A stretch of 64,000 nucleotides of DNA. Source: Alphaproteobacteria bacterium. GTDB taxonomy: Bacteria > Pseudomonadota > Alphaproteobacteria > Micavibrionales > Micavibrionaceae. The stretch covers positions 1-64,000 of the forward strand of contig JAJFGU010000022.1 of NCBI GenBank assembly GCA_021775955.1, read 5' to 3'. Below are positions 32,074-41,911 of this stretch, piece by piece (the stretch's first letter is position 1; the number at the start of each line of letters is the position of its first letter). A model generated the notes under the pieces. That model saw only the letters and a program-made list of their open reading frames with translations. It ran no database searches and had not been told where the DNA came from. A program made the translations under genes and the position numbers.

Positions 32074-32625
32074 ATGCGAAAGAAAAGAAGGCCTTATCCA
32101 CCCAAATACCGGATCGAACGCGCCAAACTGGCCAAAAAAACAAAGCCGTGGGAGCATTCAACCGGCCCGAAAACGAAAGAAGGCAAAGCTATATCCGCAC
32201 AAAACGCAGAAAAACACGGCTACTACGCCGAAGATATGCGTGCGCTGCGCCGTGTTCTTAGGCAACAGAGAGATTTTCTCCGTGCCGTATTGGCCAAGCA
32301 AAAGCTAAACTCTGGTCACCTTGGAATCGCGGTAGATGTTACAGGACATGATCAGGCCAAAACCGATGAGCACGGCCAGCATCGCGGTGCCACCGTAAGA
32401 CACCAGCGGCAACGGCGCGCCAACGACAGGAATCAATCCCATGACCATAGCGATATTGATAAAGACATAGAGCGAAAAATTCACACTCAGGCCCAGCGCC
32501 AGATACCGCCCGAAATTATGGCGGCAACGCGAAGCAATCCAGAGTCCGTAGAGAAAGATCAACCCGAACAGGCCGAGCAAAACCAGACCGCCGAACAATC
32601 CCCATTCTTCCGCCCACAGCGTTAA
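32074..32625 (+). CDS. phage-like TGPKT/NAxKHG motif protein with a 3' end running antisense to rodA
   Basis: The first 75-80 residues look genuine: basic (RKKRRPYPPKYRIERAKLAKK), then STGPKTKEGKAISAQNAEKHGYY, a motif shared by many short proteins of phages and mobile regions, then RALRRVLRQQRDFLRAVL. After about 32305 the frame continues on the strand opposite rodA and turns His/Gln-rich, the look of antisense reading. The native stop may have been lost, leaving a 3' part overprinted on the rodA end. Function unknown. Confidence 0.45.
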   Translation: MRKKRRPYPPKYRIERAKLAKKTKPWEHSTGPKTKEGKAISAQNAEKHGYYAEDMRALRRVLRQQRDFLRAVLAKQKLNSGHLGIAVDVTGHDQAKTDEHGQHRGATVRHQRQRRANDRNQSHDHSDIDKDIERKIHTQAQRQIPPEIMAATRSNPESVEKDQPEQAEQNQTAEQSPFFRPQR

Positions 32626-33435
32626 AATAAAGTCGGTCTGTTTTTCAGGCAGGAAATTTAAATGGCTTTGGGTGCCCTGTAAAAAACCCTTGCCTTCAAT
32701 TCCGCCCGAACCCAAAGCGATTTTCGATTGCGTAATATGATATCCGGCCCCCAAAGGATCTCTTTCAGGATTGAAAAAAGTAAAAACCCGCTGCTTCTGG
32801 TAATCATGCAAAAAATGCCAGGCCACGGGAATACTGGCTCCGGCAATCGTAAACGCTGCGAAAAACAACCAAAGCGAAGCACCGGCAATAAAAAACATCG
32901 CACCGCCCGCCATCACGATCATCAGAGATGTTCCCAAATCCGGCTGCAACAGCACCAGGCCGACAGGCGCAAGAATAATCACACACGGCACGATCAAAAA
33001 CCGAAGACTGCGCATATCTTCCAGATTGGCGGCATGGAAATAACGCGCCAGAACCATGACAACGGCAATTTTCATGACCTCCGATGGTTGCAACTGTATA
33101 AACCCGAGATCAATCCATCTCTGCGCGCCCATGCCGATATGACCCATTATCTCAACAATAAGAAGCATAAAAAGTCCGATAAAATAACACGGCCAGCTCA
33201 ATTTGTACCACCAGCGCACATCGATCAGCGCAACCACGATCATAGCAACAACGCCAACACCGAACCGCACAAGCTGTCTCGAAGCCCAGGGAGAAAAATT
33301 ACCGCCGGCCGCCGAATAAAGCGCTGCGATCCCAATGGAGGCTACAATGCTCAGCAAAACAACCAAGCCCCAGTTCAACTGCTGAACCTTTTGCAAGAAG
33401 CCAAGTTCCGACTGGATTGTAACGGCACGGACCAT
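32305..33435 (-). CDS. rodA: RodA, peptidoglycan glycosyltransferase of the elongasome
   Basis: A SEDS family membrane protein (376 aa) with about ten TM segments. It polymerises lipid II into glycan strands for cell elongation with PBP2. Conserved features: WIDLGFIQLQPSEVMKIAVV, the long periplasmic loop with LAGQ-type QTDFILTLWAEEWG, and PLPLVSYGGTAMLAVLIGFGL at the end. It lies 15 bases downstream of mrdA and ends the mreB-mreC-mreD-mrdA-rodA series. Confidence 0.94.
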   Translation of the reverse strand: MVRAVTIQSELGFLQKVQQLNWGLVVLLSIVASIGIAALYSAAGGNFSPWASRQLVRFGVGVVAMIVVALIDVRWWYKLSWPCYFIGLFMLLIVEIMGHIGMGAQRWIDLGFIQLQPSEVMKIAVVMVLARYFHAANLEDMRSLRFLIVPCVIILAPVGLVLLQPDLGTSLMIVMAGGAMFFIAGASLWLFFAAFTIAGASIPVAWHFLHDYQKQRVFTFFNPERDPLGAGYHITQSKIALGSGGIEGKGFLQGTQSHLNFLPEKQTDFILTLWAEEWGLFGGLVLLGLFGLIFLYGLWIASRCRHNFGRYLALGLSVNFSLYVFINIAMVMGLIPVVGAPLPLVSYGGTAMLAVLIGFGLIMSCNIYRDSKVTRV

Positions 33436-33449
33436 AATCTTTGCAATTC

Positions 33450-35348
33450 CTATCTTATTAAACGCGGTTTGCGCGGAGGCGCTTTATTCATACCAGCAAT
33501 ATTATTTCCGTCTTCAGGCTTCAAAACCGTTGCCGCCGGGTTGCGGCGCTGCACCTCCAAAAGCAACTCCTTGGCGATCGGCGCTGCGGAAGATGATCCG
33601 CCTCCGCCATGCTCAACCACAACTGAACAGATATAGCGTGGTTTGTGAATAGGCGCATAGCCCACAAAAAGAGCATGGTGGCGGTGATTCCAGGGAAGAT
33701 CTTTATTCTCAACGCCGTCAAGACGCTGCTGCATTGTAATTCTCCTGACCTGAGCCGTACCGGTTTTTCCGCCCATACTCATGTTCGGCGCTTTAATTCT
33801 GGACGCAAAAGCCGTTCCATTTTCATGATTCACAACACGGTTCATTCCTTTTTTTATTAACTCGAGATGCCATTTGTTCATATCCATTTTGGGCCAGCTA
33901 ACATCAACACCTGGTCTGTTACCTACATATCCTGTCATCCATGGCTTGACTGCAAAACCTCCATTCACAAGCCTTGCCGTCATAACAGCAAGCTGCAAAG
34001 GCGTTGTCTGAAGATAACCTTGGCCTATACCGGCAACAATCGTCTCTCCTGGCCGCCAAACCTCACCGAAATGTCCCAGCTTCCAGTTTTTATCCGGCAC
34101 CAAACCTGGCCTTTCTTCTTTAAGATCAAAATCCAGTTTTTGACCAAGGCCCAGTTTTCTTGCCATCGCAGCAATACGATCAATACCTACCTTTGTTGAA
34201 ATTTCATAAAAATAGGTGTCACAGGATTCGGCCAACGCAGAAACCAGATTGACAGTTCCATGTCCGCCCCTTTTCCAGCAATGAAACCTGTCGGAGCCAT
34301 ACTCATAATAACCCGAACAAAAAACACTCTTCTGGCTGGTGAGAAGACCGGCCTCAAGCGCCGCCAACGCCGTAACCATCTTAAAAGTTGATCCGGGAGG
34401 GTATTGGCCCGCTATAGCCTTATTGGTCAACGGATGTCCGGAATCAGCCAAAAGCTCTTCCCACATCGTCGCGGATAAGCCCTTTGTAAAAAGATTGGGA
34501 TCAAAACCGGGACTGGACGATAATGCATAAACCGCACCCGTATGGGCATCCATAACAACCGCCGAAGCACTTTTTTCTTTTTCCAGACGCGTTTGTACAA
34601 AACGCTGAAGCTCACCATCTACAGTTAAAGTAATCCGCTTCCCAACCACACTATTCTGTCGATTAAGCTCTCTGACTTCCCTACCGACGACATTCACCTC
34701 AACATGAGAATTGCCAGCCCTTCCACGCATCTCCAAATCGAATTTCTTTTCAATGCCAGTTTTGCCGATTTTGAATCCCGGAAGGCTCAAAACAGGGTCG
34801 CCGCCGACCTCCGTCTTGCTGACAGCGCCAACATAGCCGACAATATGAGCCGTCGAAACGCCATAAGGATAGCTTCTGATCTCGCCGACACCAACCGAAA
34901 GACCGGGCAGCTCAGGCAAATTAACCTCGATTTTCGCTACATCTTCCCAACTCAAGTCATCTTTAATTTCAATCGGCACAAATTTGGCGCTTTTAGAAGC
35001 CTGCTTTAAAGCGCCCTGTATATCTTCTTCCTCAAGCTCGATATATTTTTGCAAAGATCTGAGGGATTTTTCAAGATCGCCTGTCTGCTCCGGCACAATC
35101 AAAACCCTGAAATTCTGGTTGTTCACTGCAAGGGGGACGCCAAAACGGTCTACGATCTGGCCACGGGAAGGGGCCAGCATTTTAATATTGATACGATTTT
35201 TATCGGACAGGGTTTTATAGCGCTCCCCTTGCGCAACCTGCAGCCATGCTAAGCGGCCACCTAAAATAGTCAGAAAGGATAACTGCAATGCCCCGATTAC
35301 GAAAGCACGGCGCGTAAATAGCTTTGCGCTGTCCTGTTTTTTTTTCAT
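33450..35348 (-). CDS. mrdA: penicillin-binding protein 2
   Basis: A class B PBP (632 aa) that crosslinks peptidoglycan during elongation with RodA. A single N-terminal membrane anchor (RRAFVIGALQLSFLTILGG) is followed by the dimerisation domain and the transpeptidase domain. The active-site Ser is in PPGSTFKMV, the second motif in SCDTYFYE, and KTG in MGGKTGTAQVRR. Length is typical. It follows mreD by 22 bases. Pro-rich C-terminus with NNIAGMNKAPPRKP. Confidence 0.95.
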   Translation of the reverse strand: MKKKQDSAKLFTRRAFVIGALQLSFLTILGGRLAWLQVAQGERYKTLSDKNRINIKMLAPSRGQIVDRFGVPLAVNNQNFRVLIVPEQTGDLEKSLRSLQKYIELEEEDIQGALKQASKSAKFVPIEIKDDLSWEDVAKIEVNLPELPGLSVGVGEIRSYPYGVSTAHIVGYVGAVSKTEVGGDPVLSLPGFKIGKTGIEKKFDLEMRGRAGNSHVEVNVVGREVRELNRQNSVVGKRITLTVDGELQRFVQTRLEKEKSASAVVMDAHTGAVYALSSSPGFDPNLFTKGLSATMWEELLADSGHPLTNKAIAGQYPPGSTFKMVTALAALEAGLLTSQKSVFCSGYYEYGSDRFHCWKRGGHGTVNLVSALAESCDTYFYEISTKVGIDRIAAMARKLGLGQKLDFDLKEERPGLVPDKNWKLGHFGEVWRPGETIVAGIGQGYLQTTPLQLAVMTARLVNGGFAVKPWMTGYVGNRPGVDVSWPKMDMNKWHLELIKKGMNRVVNHENGTAFASRIKAPNMSMGGKTGTAQVRRITMQQRLDGVENKDLPWNHRHHALFVGYAPIHKPRYICSVVVEHGGGGSSSAAPIAKELLLEVQRRNPAATVLKPEDGNNIAGMNKAPPRKPRLIR

Positions 35349-35370
35349 GGGCTTACTTTATAAGAAAACG

Positions 35371-35913
35371 CTATCTTTGCGAGCGAAATTTACCCTCCTG
35401 CCCGGGAAGCATCCTGTGTGTAAGATACAATAAAACACTTACAAACGGGAAAAGAGACACGCCCAACACCAGAGAAATCCATATAGATTCTGAAAACGTC
35501 CATTGAAAATGAATTAGACCAAAAAAGAACCATTGAACAAAGGTGGCAAGCACAGCGACGACACAGAAACCACACCAGACCATCACAAAGGGTTGCCCCA
35601 TTAAAAACCGCCTTTGGTCGCTGATGATCCACTGTACAGCAACAAAAATAGAGGCATTCATCCCAAGCGGCGAGCCACCAAGAAAGTCAAACGCTATACC
35701 TACGATAAAAACAAACCAACTCGGCACTATTGATGGCCTGAAAATTGACCAGTAATAAATTGCCATCAATATCAATGGCACTTTTACACCACCATTTAGT
35801 GGATAAGATAGCGAAATGATATTCAATACAAACAACAAAGACATAAGAAGGTAGGGCACAGCCATGCGCCCCACCAACTCAAATCGCTCCACTAATGCTG
35901 GTATCGCGCTCAT
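35371..35913 (-). CDS. mreD: MreD, rod-shape membrane protein
   Basis: A 180-residue integral membrane protein with five to six hydrophobic segments (PYLLMSLLFVLNIISL, VPLILMAIYYWSIF, WFVFIVGIAFDFLGGSPLGM, and others). FDFLGGSPLGMNA is the conserved MreD element. It links the cytoplasmic MreB filaments to the periplasmic machinery through MreC. It lies 30 bases after mreC. Recognition is by position and topology plus the FDFLGG-type motif. Confidence 0.88.
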   Translation of the reverse strand: MSAIPALVERFELVGRMAVPYLLMSLLFVLNIISLSYPLNGGVKVPLILMAIYYWSIFRPSIVPSWFVFIVGIAFDFLGGSPLGMNASIFVAVQWIISDQRRFLMGQPFVMVWCGFCVVAVLATFVQWFFFGLIHFQWTFSESIWISLVLGVSLFPFVSVLLYLTHRMLPGQEGKFRSQR

Positions 35914-35943
35914 TTGGTTTTGTTAGCAATCTAGGGTCAGGGC

Positions 35944-36819
35944 CTAGTTCAACACTGACCCGGGCTTTCCTCTTTTGAGATTGGGATCTCCAAGCTTGTT
36001 CATAATACGAACATGAGCCGTCTTTCTTAAATCAGCATAAAGCTTCACATGCTTTTTAGAATCTTCCCCAACAACAACCCTGCCTATGGGCAAACCCGGG
36101 GGAAACAAGCCGCCATGACCGGAGGTTACGATACGAGCACCCTCTATAATTTCGCTGTCTAACTGTGTATGCTGGAGCACAGGAAAGTTATCATTTGTCC
36201 CGGCCAAAATCGCATGCTGCCTGCTATCTTCAACCAGTATAGGCACCCGGGAGTTTATATCCGTAATGAGCAAAATACGTGAGCTCTTTTTACCTGTTTC
36301 GACAATACGACCAATTAAACCATCTCCAGATAAAACAGCCTGCCCTTTTTGCACTCCATCTTTGATCCCGGATGAGACCAAAAGACTCTTAACATAGGCG
36401 TTTCCTGCATCCGCAATAACCCGGCTCGTAATAAAGCTATGCCTTGGCTCAACTTTTACATTCATAAGATCACGTAAGGATTTATTTTCGGCCTCAAGCA
36501 AAAGGGCCGCCTGGTACCACTCTCGCAAACGAACATTTTCTTGCTTCAGATGCAGGTTTTCAGCCTGTAACTCAGCCAGACCTGTGACGTCCCTAACAAA
36601 GCCAGATGCTTGCTGAATGGGTTTGCTTATAGTGGCCAGCAACGGAGAAAACAAATCGGCCGTGCCGGTACGCAGGCCGCTTAAAGCGCCGGGCTGGAAT
36701 CCTGAAAACATCAGCAAGCCGAGAGAAATCAGCAATAAAATAAGAGACGAGCCCGACCTGCCCCATAACGGCATGGAAGCTGTACCGGCAAAACCCTTAG
36801 ACCAAAGGCGGCGTTTCAA
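35944..36819 (-). CDS. mreC: MreC, rod-shape-determining protein
   Basis: A 291-residue protein with one N-terminal membrane segment (SLILLLISLGLLMFSGF), a coiled coil (AELQAENLHLKQENVRLREW onward) and a periplasmic beta-domain containing VIADAGNAYVKSLLVSSGI, GLIGRIVETGKKSSRILLI and TSGHGGLFPPGLPIGRVV. These are the hallmarks of MreC, which scaffolds PBP2 activation. It is the second gene of the mre operon, 130 bases after mreB. Confidence 0.95.
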   Translation of the reverse strand: MKRRLWSKGFAGTASMPLWGRSGSSLILLLISLGLLMFSGFQPGALSGLRTGTADLFSPLLATISKPIQQASGFVRDVTGLAELQAENLHLKQENVRLREWYQAALLLEAENKSLRDLMNVKVEPRHSFITSRVIADAGNAYVKSLLVSSGIKDGVQKGQAVLSGDGLIGRIVETGKKSSRILLITDINSRVPILVEDSRQHAILAGTNDNFPVLQHTQLDSEIIEGARIVTSGHGGLFPPGLPIGRVVVGEDSKKHVKLYADLRKTAHVRIMNKLGDPNLKRGKPGSVLN

Positions 36820-36949
36820 TGTGCCCTCTAACAGTATGAAAAACGTGAACTCTTAAGAATTAAGCAAGAAAGCCTTTTGATGCAAGACCTGTCATAAATT
36901 TACAGCAAAAACTTTGTTAAGACAAATGCAGACTTCTTCTACAACTATC

Positions 36950-38041
<1,092 letters not shown>

Positions 38042-38087
38042 CTAGCAAAATCAATGCATCAAGAGTTTTAGAATAAATAATAGGGGA

Positions 38088-38213
38088 CTAACCTTGGCGA
38101 GCCTTATAGCGAGGATTCTTCTTGTTGATCACATAGACACGGCCTTTGCGGCGGATAACGCGGCAATTGCGGTCTCTTGTTTTCAATGTTTTCAGTGAAC
38201 TAACAACTTTCAT
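38088..38213 (-). CDS. rpmJ: ribosomal protein L36
   Basis: A 41-residue basic protein ([20 protein letters not shown] then [19 protein letters not shown]) of the alphaproteobacterial L36 form with a single Cys, lacking the C-x2-C...H zinc ribbon of the shorter type. It binds 23S rRNA in the large subunit. ATG 38213 follows AGGAAGAG. It is too short for many gene finders. It is read in the same direction as mreB but probably has its own promoter in the 223 bases upstream. Confidence 0.93.
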   Translation of the reverse strand: MKVVSSLKTLKTRDRNCRVIRRKGRVYVINKKNPRYKARQG

Positions 38214-38436
38214 TTTATCTCTTCCTGCTTTAAAAGCACCAAAGTTGCGCGGAACATAACGGCTTCACGAAGGTTCTGTCAAGACTTCATTTCACCAATT
38301 GCGCCCGAAATATTATTTTTATGAAAATCAATATTTCGGGTTGATCCCATATTTTTCGCTAGTTGATTTAATTATCAAACCCGCCCATCATAAGGGACCA
38401 AACTTAAACTACCACCAAAATCCAAGGATACTCTAA

Positions 38437-39654
38437 ATGGTTTCCCCTGAAACAAAAAAAACTTTTAAAGCCGGTGAAGTTATTATGAGTCAGGGCGACC
38501 AAGGAGAGAGCGCCTATATCATAGAAGACGGCACAGTAGAAATCATCATTGAAAAGTCAGACGGAAGCGAACAATCTGTCGGCACACGCGGACCGGGCAC
38601 AATGATTGGCGAAATGGCTATTGTTGATAACGCCCCCAGAACGGCAACTGTTAAAGCTGTCCGGGATTGCACTTTACTCGAAATTACCAAAGAAGATTTC
38701 TCCCGCAGACTTGAAGCCGCTGACCCCGTTCTACGTATGACAACACAGGTTATTTTAACCCGTTATCGCGATATGCTAACAAGAGCGGATATCAGCAATA
38801 TCAACAATAACTGGCCACCGGCAGAAACCCTCGAACTGGTTTATGCAGATGAAACTGATGCTGTTGAAACCATTAAAATGGCAAATGAATTTAAAACCTC
38901 GCTTGAGAAGAATGAAATCAATCTGCACTACCAACCCATAGTAAACTTTCAGAGTGGAAAAATATCAGGATTTGAAGCGCTTATGCGCTGGGAACACCCT
39001 GTGATGGGCTTTGTCAGCCCCGATATCTTTATTCCAGTCATTGAAGATTCCGGGTTGATCGTTGAGGCAAGCAAGTGGGCTTTACGTGAAGCATGCAATA
39101 GCCTGAAGCGCATTGAAAGTCAGACCGGACATGACCGAGAGCTACACATGAGCGTAAATTTCTCAAGCACTGACTTCTCATCCGAAAACTTTGTGGAAAC
39201 TGTTTACAACATTATTAGCGAAAGTGATGTTTCGCCCAATCAAATCCATCTCGAAATCACAGAGCGCCTGTTGATGCAGCAACCCGATAACGCCAGGGAA
39301 ACGCTTCTTATGTGCCAAAAAGCCGGCCTAGGGATATCGATTGACGATTTTGGGACAGGGTATTCTTCTTTGAGCTACCTTCATTATTTCCCTATCGATA
39401 CTCTTAAAATCGACCGAAGTTTTATTATGAATATGCACAAAGATGAAGGCTCTATGGAACTGGTTAAATCCATTATTGCCCTTGGGAAGAACCTGAAGAT
39501 GGCGATTGTCGCAGAAGGGGTAGAAGAAAAAGAGGAAGCCAAACTCTTGCGTGAGCTTGGCTGTGACCTTGCACAAGGCTATTTCTATGCCAAACCCATG
39601 GCAGAAAAGGACCTTATACAGACGATGAGAGATTGGGAAACCGTTGAGTTCTAA
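38437..39654 (+). CDS. cyclic-nucleotide-binding domain plus EAL c-di-GMP phosphodiesterase
   Basis: A 405-residue soluble protein. Residues about 5-120 form a cNMP-binding domain with the phosphate-binding cassette GEMAIVDNAPRTATVKA, which keeps the Glu and Arg that contact cAMP. Residues about 145-385 form an EAL domain: FEALMRWEHP (EAL motif), VNFSSTDFS, LEITERLL, DDFGTGYSSLSYLHYF, LKIDRSF, AEGVEE and QGYFYAKPM, so the metal and catalytic residues look complete. Predicted role: hydrolysis of c-di-GMP under control of cAMP. Its stop abuts that of an adenylate cyclase on the other strand with no base between. The 223 bases upstream are AT-rich. Confidence 0.9.
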   Translation: MVSPETKKTFKAGEVIMSQGDQGESAYIIEDGTVEIIIEKSDGSEQSVGTRGPGTMIGEMAIVDNAPRTATVKAVRDCTLLEITKEDFSRRLEAADPVLRMTTQVILTRYRDMLTRADISNINNNWPPAETLELVYADETDAVETIKMANEFKTSLEKNEINLHYQPIVNFQSGKISGFEALMRWEHPVMGFVSPDIFIPVIEDSGLIVEASKWALREACNSLKRIESQTGHDRELHMSVNFSSTDFSSENFVETVYNIISESDVSPNQIHLEITERLLMQQPDNARETLLMCQKAGLGISIDDFGTGYSSLSYLHYFPIDTLKIDRSFIMNMHKDEGSMELVKSIIALGKNLKMAIVAEGVEEKEEAKLLRELGCDLAQGYFYAKPMAEKDLIQTMRDWETVEF

Positions 39655-41904
39655 CTACTTCTCCTTAGCTATATAAACACCGTCCCAACCTTCGCCGGGA
39701 GGAGATTTTATAAGCTCATTTATCCGCCCCCCATACATCTCGTAAGTTGTTTTTAAACGTCCGCCTGAAAGCTTTTTGCATTCCCCGACAAGCTTAAACA
39801 CTTCATCAAAATTCTGCTCTCTATAATTTTTGATCATAGATTCATGCTTACTTTCCCATTTTTTAAATTCTTCTGTAGAGGCATAACCATCGTCGCCAAT
39901 AAGCGTATAGATACGAACCGGCTTTGATTTTCCCATCACCTGAATAAGATCAAGCTCTAGAGCAGCAAAATCTTCAACCTGCCCCTTTGTGGCCTCGCCC
40001 AGTAAAATATCAACACTGTAATTTTTGGTCTGACTCTCCAGACGTGAAGCCAGGTTAACCGCATCACCAAGCGTAGAGTAAGCGAAACGCTGGCGCGAAC
40101 CCATGTTACCGACGGCGCAAGGTCCCGTATTGATACCAATCCCTGCCTTTAACAAAACAGGATCTTTTCCCTCTTTTTCTGCCCTTTCTTTAACCCGCTC
40201 ATTAATCGGAGCAAGCGCTGCTTGCATGCCAAGGGCCGTCACACAAGCATTACGAGCATGGTCTTCATCATCAAGAGGAGCATTCCAGAATGCCATCATC
40301 GCATCACCCATATATTTGTCGATCGTCCCTCTGTTTTGCATCACAAGATCAGACATCGGGGTTAGAAAGTCGTTCATCAGCTGAATGATCTCTTCAGGAC
40401 TGAGCCCCTCACAGATGGACGTGAACCGTCTGATGTCCGAAAACATAACGGTTAGCTCTCGCGTTTCCCCGCCAAGCTTTAACTTGTCCGGGTTTTTGGT
40501 TAGCTCCTTCATAAAATCCGGTGATATATAAAGACCAAAAGCCCCGCGGACCTGACTGCGCTCACTCTCAACACGTAAATACGTTAACAATGTCGAGGTC
40601 ACAAAAATGCTAAACACACACAGGCTGGCATAAAACGGATCAAGCAAAATACTATAATCAACATAAGCCAAAATGGAGCCCATAAACGCCAGACCAATAA
40701 GCGCCACACAAAGAAGCGCCATAACCATCACATGAACAAACGGCACCAAAACCACCATCAACAGGCCGGAAACCAGAATAAACAAGACCTCAACCCCATC
40801 AATAACCTGCGGCCTTAACAAATATTTTCCCTGTAAAAACTGTTCAATAGCATTGGCATGAATTTCTACGCCAGGCTGGAACGGCTCCAAAGCCGTTGAC
40901 CGCAAGTCCTTCAACCCTTCCGCGCTGGAGCCGATCAGAACAACCTTGTCTTTTATACGCGCACCAACCCCCTCATGATGTGCTGCATCAATGACTTTAT
41001 AGGCGGAAAGATAATCATCCCCAAGCTCATCAAAAACCCGGTAATGCATCCACACCAAGCCGTCTCTTTCAACCGGAACATCATACGCCCCTACACCGAT
41101 GCGGTATTTCGTATCAATGTTTTTTGACTCATCAAAAGAGAGCTTACGAATCTTTGGAAAAATCTTTTTATTGCCGGTTGAAACCCTCAACGCCTCCAGC
41201 CCCAAAGAAGGGTACAAATTTTTACCATCGGAGAAAACCACACCCGTTTGCCGCAGCACTCCATCCGCATCGGGATGAGCCATAAAACTCCCATTGCCGG
41301 CAGCCGCCTTTTCAAGACCAGGCAAAAAAACAGCCGCTTTTTTAAACGGCGAAGAATAATCTAAAAAACCCTGCTTATCCGCCTTCTTCATAAGAAACTG
41401 TTTAACAATGCGCGGCTTTGTAGGCGTTTGCGTATAGGTTGAAAACGTAAACGCCGACACAAAAATACCGGAGTCCTTTATCGCACGCGCCAAAACCTCA
41501 TCATGATCTTCCAGCGCCTCTATTTCTCCACGCATAGCCGCGTAGCGTTCACCTTCGGGCAGACGATCAAGAATGAACCGTGGAGAAGACCGGTCCGGCT
41601 CCGCCAGCAAACCGTCAAAAGCAATAACCTTAGCCCCAAGCGCCGTTAAATTTGCAACAAGTTTTGCAATCTCCGTGCGCGGCCATGGCCATTGCCCAAT
41701 CTCCTTCAGGGAATCGTCATCGATATCAACAATGATAATTTGGTCGGTTTTTTCACGTGGGAATACTCTGTTTAGACTATCGAAAACCAGAAATTGCATT
41801 TCTTTACGCCAACGATGTTCCGACGGGCTGTAAAAAACAGCAGCCCCCACCAAGGCCAACAAAAGAAAAAAGTGAACCCATCTGTTCGTTAAAAAACGGA
41901 TCAT
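39655..41904 (-). CDS. CHASE2 domain class III adenylate cyclase
   Basis: A 749-residue membrane protein. One N-terminal TM is followed by a periplasmic CHASE2 sensor (about residues 60-370, IIIVDIDDDSLKEIGQWPWPR at its start, ending KVVLIGSSAEGLKDL). Three TM segments (about 390-460) lead to a class III cyclase domain (about 500-690). Metal-binding Asp is in ELTVMFSDIRRFT and DKYMGDAMMAFW; the Lys there indicates ATP; YSTLGDAVNLASRLE is also conserved. Some 60 C-terminal residues follow. I chose ATG 41904, eight bases after the HlyD stop, giving a first residue run MIRFLTNRW. It is the last gene of the type I secretion operon and faces the cAMP-binding EAL gene. Confidence 0.9.
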   Translation of the reverse strand: MIRFLTNRWVHFFLLLALVGAAVFYSPSEHRWRKEMQFLVFDSLNRVFPREKTDQIIIVDIDDDSLKEIGQWPWPRTEIAKLVANLTALGAKVIAFDGLLAEPDRSSPRFILDRLPEGERYAAMRGEIEALEDHDEVLARAIKDSGIFVSAFTFSTYTQTPTKPRIVKQFLMKKADKQGFLDYSSPFKKAAVFLPGLEKAAAGNGSFMAHPDADGVLRQTGVVFSDGKNLYPSLGLEALRVSTGNKKIFPKIRKLSFDESKNIDTKYRIGVGAYDVPVERDGLVWMHYRVFDELGDDYLSAYKVIDAAHHEGVGARIKDKVVLIGSSAEGLKDLRSTALEPFQPGVEIHANAIEQFLQGKYLLRPQVIDGVEVLFILVSGLLMVVLVPFVHVMVMALLCVALIGLAFMGSILAYVDYSILLDPFYASLCVFSIFVTSTLLTYLRVESERSQVRGAFGLYISPDFMKELTKNPDKLKLGGETRELTVMFSDIRRFTSICEGLSPEEIIQLMNDFLTPMSDLVMQNRGTIDKYMGDAMMAFWNAPLDDEDHARNACVTALGMQAALAPINERVKERAEKEGKDPVLLKAGIGINTGPCAVGNMGSRQRFAYSTLGDAVNLASRLESQTKNYSVDILLGEATKGQVEDFAALELDLIQVMGKSKPVRIYTLIGDDGYASTEEFKKWESKHESMIKNYREQNFDEVFKLVGECKKLSGGRLKTTYEMYGGRINELIKSPPGEGWDGVYIAKEK

Positions 41905-41911
41905 AACGGCT

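Noticed and set aside
32305-32625. C-terminal half of the TGPKT-motif frame as real coding sequence
   Set aside because: It lies antisense to the conserved end of rodA and turns His/Gln-rich.
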